Source: Manis javanica (lineage: Eukaryota > Chordata > Mammalia > Pholidota > Manidae). Taken from it: a stretch of 64,000 nucleotides of DNA. Below, piece by piece: positions 38,201 through 50,200 of this stretch. Position 1 is the stretch's first letter. The number at the start of each line of letters is the position of its first letter. The notes beneath the pieces are model-generated. The model saw only the letters and a list, made by a program, of their open reading frames with translations, was not told the origin of the DNA and searched no databases. The stretch lies in assembly GCF_040802235.1 (NCBI RefSeq), contig NC_133164.1:114284302-114348301 (forward strand), in the 5' to 3' direction. A program made the position numbers and the translations under genes.

Positions 38201-41200
38201 CGACTCCATTTCTCACCTGCGGAGGAGTCAGGGTCCCTGTGAAACTGGACACAAAACTGGAAGTCAGGATTAAGGATCCTGGGGGGGCATATTCTACCCA
38301 TCACCTCTATCCATTGGGAAAAGATAATTAGATTATTTAAGGCATTAAAAATCTTTGCTTTTGGCCAAGGCAGAGAGAGAAAGGGGGCTGATGGAGCTCA
38401 CCGTCCTCCCCAGCATAGACCAAGAGGGTGGGATGGCGCCAGGCGGCCACGCGTGATCCTTGCTGCCTGCAAGAACCCCACCTGTGGATTTTAAATTGGC
38501 TCCTGATTTGTATATCTAATTGGCCTTAACTCTCACCCCATCTCATATTAATTATTATTTCAGATTAAAAGGATACAGAAATTGAAGTAGCTTCCAGGTC
38601 TCTCTGACCTATGAAAACTGACAGTGACACTCACCCCCTTCACGTCTTCATATCTCTCTGCAGTTCCATTTTCCCCCTGCAGATTACATGGTGTTCATTT
38701 GGGGTCTGAAGCTGTCAAGTTGAAATCCCTCACAGAGGCACTGACAGCAACACTGACTTAATTAAATTCTCATACATAATTGTTTTCTATCCAGTGTCAA
38801 AGAGTGGCCCTTCACCCCCTCTTCCTACCTTCACTCCCCACTGGGGATGTGATTCAAATATAGCACATGTGTTCCCTTAAAGAAAATCTACATCTTTATA
38901 CAGAAAATCCAACCCATAAGATTCTAGGACTCGCAACTTGGACAGTCAGACAAATCCACCATCACCTGGCAGCTTCTTTCATACACTTGGCTGGAGGAAT
39001 ATAGATTAAATGAGTCCTTGGCTGTCTCTGTCCTTTCCGTCCATGCCTGGGGGGCCTCAAACATTCCGTTTGTCCCATGCAGTTGCATAAGGGATTATCA
39101 TACGCATAGTGCGCTTTATCACTTTCCAGTAGAGGAGCAGTTTTGTAGTCCAGATCCCACAGAGAAAAAGGCCTAGGGAAATTCAGATAAAGTGCAGTAG
39201 AAAATCAAGGTGTAGGCAGAGTAGCAACTATTAAAATAATGGGGTTATGAGAGCCATCCTGGGAAAGAGAAAACCTAAAACCACTTAATTTCAAATACTT
39301 GCAGGATCATAAATCATCTTTCTTAAGCCCTAACTTAGCTTCATCTTCAGGATTTCCTAGATATTCAATATGCCTTGATGCCTAAGTAGTAGACCCTGAT
39401 CTTGCCTCCCATCTGATTAAACAAGTTTCATTTTTAACTTACTTTTGGGTCCTTGGCAGGTTGAATCAGCAAGTAATTATAAAATTGTTCCCCCAGAATG
39501 AGCAAACCCAAATAATTAAACATTTCATTTTGTAGCCATTGATTTACTAACTGCGCCAACTGTGGCACTTTCCCCAATGAACAGTGTGCATTTGAAGTGC
39601 ATCAGGAGGGCCCCTGTGTCTGTCCCCCGCCTCCTGTGCTCACAAACGACCTCCCAGGGCAACGTCTGACAACGCAGTGGCGGCCTTCCTTATTTCACCA
39701 GGTCCTTCTCGGGCAGCATGACTGCTCACTGCTTTTTTCCTTCCCTGTTTGCAGATACTTCACTTTGACACCATCTCAGGACATGGAAGCTCTTCTTCTA
39801 TTCAGGTAAAAGACAACATGCTCTTTTAGAAAAAGAGAACGAGCAAAATTTAGAAAAATTACTGTCTTAGTGAGACATAAGTTATGCTCTTTCTCCTTTT
39901 AAAGCAAAGGAACATGTCTCATTCAGATCTCCACAGAGTAGATATTTCAAATATAATTTTTTATCATAGATTCCTAATTATTAATGTACCAGTATTTTAT
40001 TTGTGTGTTGGCAACATTTTGGCAAGGCAGTGTGGAGCTAAATGTTTTGCTTTCTATCCTTGGATATTCACAGCCAACTTACATCAGTGAAATGAATGGC
40101 CAGTGCACATGCATTAGGCAAATTCATTACCTTTGTTAATAATTTTATTCTAAGGTTCATTACTTACATTAGTAAAGCCTTTAATTAACTTGGAACACAG
40201 ACGCTATCTGAGAAAGGGTAAGACATTGTAGATGTATGTGGCATTGTTTGCTGTTTTATAAGCATCATTATTTTTCAGTTCTTTTATGGTTTAATATACT
40301 TGTTTTATTTCATGTTTGAATAATAAGAGTATATATATTTTTTCAGCCCAAGAATAAATGTTGTAAATCTTTTTAATAACAGCCAGGACTCCATTATCAA
40401 CTGAAAAGAGTTCTCTCTGATATAAACACATCTCACCAGGGTTACCAACTCAGCATCGCCAATGGGCTTTTTGTGGAAAAAATATTTGATATTCATAAGG
40501 TGAGTGCTGACTCCTGTCTCAGAAGCTTGGGTCCACTCTGACCCTAGTCTGTTCACTCCATCATCTGAATAAAGGCTTGCATCTTTCTACTGAGCCCTAT
40601 CACAGTGATTTTTTTTGCCTTGTGGCTACAGATGGTGCTCCCAGCTGCCTTCAAAATATCATCACTGTGTTTCCAAAGTACAGCTCTACTTCCCCTGAGC
40701 CATGTAGTCAGGGTCACCGGACTGATAGGCTCCAAAACAGAAGAGACTTGTGCCCTGGCAGTGACGGAGCTGTAATGGTGGTGGGAGGAGCAGAGAGCCC
40801 ATTTAGGGGTGTCGGTGGGCAGCAAAGGAGAAAGTCTGTCTATTTTCCTCTGAACTTTGTGTCTACTGGGATGGCCTTGCATCCCCCACTGCTGAGCTCC
40901 CCTCCTTGTCCCGTGGCCATGCCCTACATGCCTCCCTCCAGTAGTGGCCTACTTACCTTTTTGGTAAGATCACTTATAAAAACTTTCGTGTAGGAGACGT
41001 AGGCTACAGCCATTGGCAGAGCAGCAGCTCAGACTCCCCACAGAGGTGAGGAATTGGTTCATTTGAGGTCCGCAGACTGATTTTTCATACCATTATGATG
41101 TCTGTGTTATTAACTCATTCACCACGGCGTCCTGCCCGCCCAAAGCACTCTCTGTGCTAATATGCTCGGCCCAGGCTTTCGGACCACCATCGCCATGACA

Positions 41201-44200
41201 GCCGGAAGCCGGTCAGCGCACTCCAGGCAGACCCAGCGGCTGTGATTCTCCGGGCATGTTCGTTCTCTCTTTTAAGTCCCCACTTCTCAGATAAGCCTAG
41301 AACTCCACCTCCGTGACTTCGCTGGCTATTGCATCTTTTCCCACCTCTCTGTGCTCCACCCAGACAGCACTGTGTCCTTTGTCTGTCACCCACTCAAATT
41401 CTTTGCCCCTTTTCTGAGCACCACTCCCACACCCTCTGGCAGCCTGCCACTTATGAAGCTTTGGCCACTTTGCTTTTTAATCCTCACCAAAGAACCTGAC
41501 ACAGGCTTTACAGGAATCCCCCTATAGACACATGTTCAGCCCCACATTTTGTGCCTCTATTTCCACACGTACGTGTGTGTCCCTGAGGGACTGCCAACTC
41601 ATTTAAACTGGGAGTCGTGTCTATTATGTTACTATTTACGGGATATTTCCACGGTCCTTTTTCTGGCACTCAGTGTGTGTGTGTGTGTGTGTATGAAGTG
41701 GTGCCCCCAGAAGCTCTGGAAAGGTGAGGTCCGACCAGGAACATGGGAAGTGGAGACACTGCCATTCTTTTCCACCCAGACATTGACAAGGACAGTTAGT
41801 CAGTCTAAGAACTACTTTTGAGTATAAACTATCATCAACCTTCAGTCACTCAGGTTGGTACAGAGATAATCTCCAAACTTTTTACATTTTGCTTTTCAGT
41901 ACTCTTTTTTACTCACATTTGAATATGGATGAGACTTATTTGAATTGGTGAAGATATTAAATATAATGCTACACAAAATGTCTTTATAAAAACCTTATGG
42001 TATCTCTGAAGACCCAGCCACCATCTCTGGTGCCTTGTTTTGCCTCTTTCACCATTGTTGCTCAATGTGCTCTGGGGCAGACGCTGTCTGCAAATGTTAC
42101 CCCATCCTCCCCCAAGTCCTGCCACCACTTGGGGTAAGTTCAGTGTTCCCATGACTCCACTTCCCTCCTTACAGTTTCCTGACCCCCTCAGTGCACCATG
42201 AGAGTGACTGATGCCCGAGCCACACCCTGACACTCATCAACACCCAGAGCTATTCCACTCCCCCGATTCACAACTCTTGTTACCCACTGTGGCCATGTCA
42301 CCCCATGCTTCTCGTTCTTTCAGTATTTCATCCCCACTTCACCTGTTCTTCAACTGCATCGAGTGATTCAATCTCTTGGTCTCTCCATTTCCTCTCAAGG
42401 TATCAGCTGCCTCCTGCCTTTAGTGCTAGATCAAACTACCCTGTGGATCCATCCCTAATCAATACCAATACCCTCCTTCCCCAGCAAAGCCCCACTCTGG
42501 ATCAGTGCCAGGACTTCCCTCGGCCCGTGTTCCTGGGCTGCTAGAGGATGTGTGTGCAAAGCATAAAAGTGTGCAGTTGCCACTACGACCCCTAGCCTCT
42601 CACCCCAGCTGGACTCTCAGTGGTGTCCCACGGTCAGGTGTTCTGTTTACAGTCATTCCCTCTCCCATTCCCCACAACAGTCACTGAGAGCTCTGCTTCG
42701 CTCCATTTCCCAGCAACCCCTTACGGCCACCATCAGTTTCAACTCGGTCTGTGTTGTGAGCTCCAGGTCTCTGGTACCTCAGATTTGTCTCTTGGGTCCT
42801 GGAGTCTGAAGAGGCGCCAGGGTGTGGAAGCCAGAGTCAGGCCGGGAAGCCGTGGGGCTTAGTGGAAATGTCCTGTGCCTGCCTCCAGGGTCATCATAAT
42901 CATGGCAGCCATGGGGTGTCCATTGGGTTTCTGGGTCACCTGGGACAGTCCAAGACCTGGGGTGAAACCCCTTTCCTTGCCTGGACTGCAGCTTGGGCTC
43001 CTGGGGTGACTGGTCAGGAGTAAGGGGGCAGCTCCCTTCTTTCCCTTTAAATTAAGGGGCCTCCCACAATGACTGGATCACATAGTCATTTTTTAAAGAT
43101 GTTGAGGTGTAATGAAAAGACATTTTGACGTGCTGGGTTGAGAGTCAGGAGCCCCAAGTCCTATCCTTGCTGTGCGTCCCTCAGTTATCAGTTGGCATGT
43201 CTGGACCTCAGTGTCCTCATTGATAAAATCAGAGGATTGTACTAAATAGTCTCTATGGCCCTAAACTTCTATGGTTTGATCTTCAATTTTGACTACTCAA
43301 TACACAGATCCTTGGAAAATGGAAATCATGCATAGTGTTGTTGTGTAGCTAAAACTGAAGTGCCGCTAATGTACCATTTCATTTCATATCCAATAGCTGT
43401 TTTCTGAGCACTGACTATATGCAAAGAACCACACAAGATATGGTGGGGACACAGAGATGACTAAGAAAGTCAATGTTGGCTTAACATTTAAAAACCAATA
43501 AATGAAATTCACTACATTGAGAGATCAAAGAAGAAAGAACTTAGTATCAATCAACATATACAGAAAATAAAACTCTTATAAACTAGAAAAGGAATTTTGT
43601 GCATAAACAGTCCTGGTAAAAGACCAAACTTTTTCTTCCTGACAACAGGAAACGAGACAAGGATCTTTTCTGTAACATTTCTATGAATGTCACACTGGAG
43701 GTCATCACCAATGCAAACAGTGAACAGCAATGCAAACAGGTGACAGGCAGGAAGAAAAGGACTGGGAAGGAGGAAATAAAACTGTCATCGTTCACAGATA
43801 ACAACTGTATATGTAGAAAATCTAAAACATTTATAAATATATTTAATAGTGAATTTAGCAAGGTTAAGTATAAAACTCATTTGCATTTCTGTGCAAATTA
43901 TTATCCACAATTAAAAAATAAAATTTAAAATGCTACCATCTACAGTGGCATTGTAAACATCAAATACCTAGGAATAAATCTAATGAAAGATGTTCATAAA
44001 ATTAAAAAATTGCTAATAGAAGGAAAGGAATACTTTAAAAACAAAGGTTATAGCTTGCTTAGGGACAGAATACTCAGCATTATAAAAATGTCTATTCTTT
44101 CCATATTTATAGATTCAAAGCAATTGATTTTGGAGAATAGATAAGCTGATTTTTAAATTTACATGGAAAAGCAAAGTATCAAAAAAACTTAAGACAATCT

Positions 44201-47200
44201 GGAAGAAGAAAAAATTGGAGGACTTAAACATTACTGGAAAGCAAGGCTTAGAAGATACAATAATTAAGATTTGCTGATATTTGTGCAAAGGCAGACAGTA
44301 GACCAGTGGAATACAGCAGAGAGTCCTGAAACAGATACACACAGAGACATTTCATTTATGAACTCTGCAGAGCAGCAAGGGATGGTGTTTGCAATAAATG
44401 GCATTGTTTTAACTGGCGATCCATGTAGAAAAATGTGCCTAGACACAAAAGGCATATAAAAAAAGTAATCCCAGGTGGATCACGTATATAAATATGAAGG
44501 GAGAACAATCAATTTCTTAGAAGGTAAATATGGATTCTTACACTCATATTCTTGGATAAGCAAAGACTTATTGATCTTTGTTTTAGGATACATAAAGCAC
44601 TAATCATAAAGGATAAAGCAAATAGCATGTGTGGCATTGGCATTAAGAATTTATTTTCATTTAAGGACATCATAAAGAGAGTAAAAAGGCAAGCCACAGT
44701 GGTAGAACGTATCTGCCATATATATAAGCAATAAAGTGCTGATACCCAAAATCAAAAGAAAAACACAAACAGCCCACTGGAAAATCTTGACCTGGACCTT
44801 TGTGACAGAACCTATTAAATGACCAATAAATATATGAAGAGACAGTCCATCTCAAGAGTTTTATTCTTGTCATTTAAGTTTCATGTCTCCTTTTAAGGAC
44901 ATAAGCAATTGTGTTTGAAGGAGATTGGCAAGACATAGGAGCTGGACTGGAAAAAATGATATATAATATACATATTTACATATTACACATAAAACCATTT
45001 TTATAGAGCTAATCTATCATGCAGACAGACACTGCATAACTGGCCAGTCTTCATTATTAGGGTTGAAAATTCTGTAAAATTCATCACAATATCTTCTGAC
45101 AAGATATATGGTTTGTAATGACTTTTTCCCCAATTACTGAAATTTTCCCTCAAGACGTTAATGTATTTGTTGAACTGCTGATGTGTCGATAAATTAGATC
45201 ACTGTGATTTCTTTTTATTATGAAACGATAAATAATTACTAAGTGCCCATTATGTGCAAGGCCACGTGCTGGTGCTGGGAATATAATAATAAGCAAGGTG
45301 TATTTGGTTGTGACTTTACAGTATTTACTGTCTTGTGAAGGGCTCAGAAAAATTCTCAAATATAGGTAAGACGTGGTGTGATAACAGCTGGGGGAAATGA
45401 GTGGGAAGGGCCATTAGTGGACCTGGAGGGGCTTGGGAAGACCTGTGTCAAGAAGAGGTATTTGTGCTTAGAAATAGGAAATGAGTAAGACATACCCATG
45501 ACAGTTATGGTCATTCCAGTAGATGAAATTGCTGTTCAAAGGCCCCCAGAGATGGAGGACACATGGTACTTCTGGGGAGTTTCTCTGGTCAGGAAGCACA
45601 AGATGGAAGATATGAAAGAGAAAGTGGCTAGAAATGAGGTAACGGGTGCAGATTAGCAGAGTCCCACAGGCCCGGTCCAGGGGCTTTGTCTTCAGCACAA
45701 GAAGTAGCCTTGACAGGTTTTCAGTAGCAAGGCAAAGATGCAAGCAGGGGAGCTGGGTTAAGCAGCTATTGAAGTATTTATGGTGAAAACGCAATAGTGA
45801 AGCCAGGGGAGTGGGCGTTTGCCATAATCTCTATTACCTCCCCTAATCCATTTCAGGTAAATTTAAAACAGCGTGCTTGCTATGCAAATTCAACTTCAAG
45901 TTCTCCAGCTCCCCTTCCAGTCATATTTCCCTATTGCTACATTTCTGAGACAGGAATGAGCCCTTGAGTGAGGCAGTGGACATGAAGAAGGAAGTTCAAG
46001 AACTTATTTCTTATGTGCTCAGTTGTGATTTGTAAATACAAGAACTGTGCATTACTTACAGAACTGTATATTATCTATATTTACAGAACTATACCGAGAG
46101 TGCTGAAAAATTATACAACGCCATAGTAGAACGAGTTGACTTTACAAATGATATAGTAGATACCAGATATAAAATTAATAAGTGGATTGAAAAGAAGACA
46201 AATGGTGAGTACAGTACCCTACTTTTTCTAAAAGATTCGTCCATTATATGTGAATACTGAGAACTGTCAGAGCTGGGAGTCTTTTGTAGGACATATAAGG
46301 ACAGCTCCTAGTAGTCCAAAGTAATGATTATTGTATTGCACATTGCTTTCGTATGTGTCCACAATGTGGGTCTGGGTAATCTTAGTCATTTGAATGTTTT
46401 ACGTTTTTCAGGAATCTTGTCTATTATGTTACCTCATTTGTTTGGGAACAATGTCCTGAGACAAACAGATTTTATGATGACCATTTCATAAATTAATGAT
46501 AAGCTTTCCAACCTCACTCTCCTTAATGCATGAGAGTTAGGGTTTGCCCGAATGCACTCGGCTCTTCCAGGCTTCCATGTCTGAATGAACAGTCTCTGCT
46601 TCACAGGAGCACTTGCACGCCACTCCCACCTTGCCCCCTGTTTGAGCAGAGGGCCCAGCCGGAGACGGGTGCCCCTCATCTGTGCCCCCGCAGCACACGG
46701 AGCTCCTGGCTCTGATGCCAGCGTGCTACAACTGTGTTTGGTTGTTGTGAGCTGGGCTGTGAGCCTGCTGATGGCCAGGACTGTGCCATTCATTGTCATT
46801 CAAGTTTCAAGACTAGTGCTTGGTTGGCATCTAGCAAAGATCTTGTTAATGTGAAATGAAGAAAGTAGTCAGCCCTTTCAGTGGAATGGAGCTAAATTAT
46901 ATTTGGAGTGTTCCAGCCTCGTCAATGCAATAACGGCAGTGCGGTGCCTACCGGCCCAGAGGGGCTCTGAGCATCGTCTTCCTGGGTTGGAACCCTGTTG
47001 CCTGACGATCTTGTGTGACACAGTACAAATTACTGAATCTCCCTGTGCCTCAGCTTCCCCAGCACGAAACAGAAACCGCAGTCGTGTCTACCTCCCAGAG
47101 ATTTTGGGAGAGAGAAACCAAATACTGTGCATAAAGCGCTTAGAAAATGCTGGGCAGAGTGATGGCTCACAGGTTATTATTAATATCATTATTATGATTA

Positions 47201-50200
47201 TTATGTGATAAGGAAAACTTCATGCTCATCTCATCTTTAAATATTTTTTTAATTTGCATTAAAAATTAACAATTTTTTTCAATTTAATATCAAAAGGCAA
47301 AATCAGGAACATCTTTCAAGAAGGTAGCATAAGCTCGTCGGCTGTAATGGTGCTGGTGAACGCGGTCTACTTCAAGGGCAAGTGGGAGTCATCTTTCCCC
47401 AAGAATGAAACCCTGAGGTGCCGTTTCCGGTCTCCCAAGGTATGTGAATCTGTCTAGTGTAGGAAGTTTTGGCCCTAGTGTTCCTTGGCGGGGATGGCGG
47501 CACGTCTCCGCACACACTAATGCTGGGTTCACCGTTGCTTTACTCATTTCCTCTGCGGCCTCCCAGTCCTATAGAATCAATTGCTTATAAGACAAGCTTC
47601 TTCTCTTCCTGATAATGCAGGTTATGGAACACAACTACAGGTGTCCTGTAAATTGATATTTCTTAAAACATATTCAAAATTGAGGAAAGTAATAAAATAT
47701 GAAGTGATCTTAAGAAACTCTAGCTGTGGACCTATAAGAAGAAAATATGGCAACAGAATATCTTTTATTTAATGATTGTAACTGTGGGTTGTCCGGTTAG
47801 AGTTACTTGGTATCAGCATTTTTTCTGAGTCAAAACAAGGATGCCTTTTACAAAGAACAAGTTATGGCTGATAAAGTTATGCATTTCCAGATGGCAATTA
47901 TGTCTGTTTCTTCATTTAATTGCTTTTGATCTAAAACATCTTAACCAACCTTTATAAAACATATATTCTTGATTATTTTGTTTTGTTCTAGCCATTTGTA
48001 CATGATAATCTTAGTGTAGCAGAAACATCAAAGGCCTTAGAGTCAAAAATACTGTGTTGAGGTCCTTGCCTTGCTACAGAGACCTTCACAGGCAAGTTAA
48101 CTAAACACGTGGCCTCCCTATTCTCACAAGTAAAATGATTCCAGTAATTGACCTTTCACTGCCTTCCAACCACTCAGCCTTTTATGTTGAGGCAGAGACA
48201 TTCAGGTTTAATTTTTAAACTTTGTTTTATTTGCCAAGTGGAAAATACTATTGAAGCGTCCTTTCTGCACTTTCCCACCTCAGAAGTTCTAGACATTGGA
48301 GTGCTGAGACCCAGTAGAAATCAAAGGTCACTCAATGAGTGATGAACATTGCCATGAAAGCGATGGATTTTTTTTCTCATCAGAACTGAAATATAGACAA
48401 TACTATTGGAATCACAGAATTTAAGAATGGGGCCTTGTAAAAAAAAACCTATAGCATTCATTTTTTATTTTAATGCCATTTAAGAGTTATTTCTTACTTA
48501 TTATATAGACATCTCAGATGAAACAGTAAATGCAAGGCAGTGTTTCAAGTGCTAGATATAGTAACTCACATCATCTTTACAACAATCCTATGCAGTAGAG
48601 ATTATTTTTACCCCCTTACATGCATGAGAAAATAGAGGCACAGAGAGGCAAAGTGACCTGCCCAAAGTCACACAGCTGGGGAGTTTTAAACTCAGAGAAT
48701 TAATCTCAAAGTCTGTGCTTTTACCACTGAGCTGTAAACCAATGCAGCCACCATTGGCAACAGGTAAAAAAAGTCTACTAGCCTGACAAAAAGTGAAACA
48801 CTGTTTCTATTGTGTAAGTGATAATAAGGTGGATTTACTATTTTTTTTTTTTTGGTGACTCAATTTCAGTGTCCTGGGAAAACAGTCGCCATGATGCATC
48901 AAGAAAAGAGATTCAACTTGGCTGTCATTAAGGACCCACCCATGAAGGTTCTTGAGCTCAGATATGATGGTGGCATACGCATGTACATAATGCTACCCGA
49001 GAACGACCTCTCCCTGGTAAGTCACTGCTGCCACGCTCACTACAGAAGAGTAAGGGGACTTTGGGGAGACTGCCGATGGTGTTTTTCCCCCCACTTTAAG
49101 ATTTCAGGTTGTTGAAATTAGAGACTGACCCACTTTTTCCATTCCTTTGACAAATATGTAAGGAATACCTACCATATGCCTGACACTATTATGATGCTGG
49201 GATAGACTTACCTCAGTTTAGCATAATATTAGTTGAATAGCTGTAAAATTGGAACCCTCTCAGATCTCAGCTGTGGAGGCAAAAGGGCATGAGTTTAGGT
49301 CTGTGTCCTTGGCCATGAAAGCAGTCTTTTGTGTATTACTGAGATTTTGTCTTATTTCATGTAGGACTGAAATTTTGATGGACTAAGTATCTTCAGGCAG
49401 GAGCAATCTGATGGAGTTTTGAAGTCCTGGGACTTTATGAGTTAAAATGTACAGGTTCACTCTCTGCTGCTGTGTCTGTAGGGAGACTAGAGGTTGGAGA
49501 TTCCCTGTGACTGATGTGGCAGTGGCAGCAGATGAGTCCAGGGCAAGGGGCAGGCAGCAGTGGCTATGCAAGCCAGGCACAAGAGCAGATCTCAGACCCG
49601 CATCGTGCAGCCCTTCTTCCTTCCTCCTGAGGACGCATTTGGCTTCCTGAGTCTGTGACCTTCAGTCTCAAAAGCCTGGGTCTCACTCCTTCTCTGTACT
49701 TCTAATCAGAAGGAATAATAGGTACCATTTACTGAACACTTACTATGTGCTGGGCCATGTGCTGTGAGTTTCACTTTTATTATCTCATGTGATCCTTACA
49801 GCAATCATGTAAGATAGGGAACAGAAGCTTGTGGAATTTAGTCAATTGGTCTAACAGATACAAGTGTACAGATATATGTGTGAGTGTTTACGCACATACT
49901 CAGCTATTCTAAAAAGTTACCACTAAAGTTTAAAATATTGTGATGTTTTAAGAAAATAATGAGTATGTCTTATGAAATAATTGGAAAGTACAAAGATCAT
50001 AAAGAAATTGATGCTCCTCCTACCCAGAGGCATTATTTTTATACATCTTTTCCCTATGATTTAAAAACATGATTTTAAAACTTTGGAAATACAGTTCCTA
50101 CATGGACAATACCACTGAATTATTATAATGATTTCATCCAGTTTTCATTTTAATCACTTTTTTTGACATGGACAGCAAGAGGGATGTCATCAAGTTGGCA

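Larger units (their letters stand above)
35255..39754 (+). other. SERPINB7: SERPINB7 intron 2 (4.5 kb, phase 0)
   Basis: It contains a MER5A-type DNA transposon, a second hAT-type fragment and two MIR copies (listed separately). The rest is AT-rich without coding potential; a 108-codon open frame at 37149-37475 has no family features. Confidence 0.9.
40500..46086 (+). other. SERPINB7: SERPINB7 intron 4 (5.6 kb, phase 0)
   Basis: The largest coding-region intron. It holds a TG microsatellite, a MIR-like piece, a decayed L1 ORF2 (43470-44870) and an inverted L2 (45235-45790). The C-rich part about 41100-42860 contains long chance frames on both strands and may include other old repeats that I cannot name. 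Confidence 0.9.

Noticed and set aside
40577..40993. 138-codon + strand open frame inside SERPINB7 intron 4
   Set aside because: It overlaps a 109-codon - strand frame, lies wholly within an intron and has no family features.
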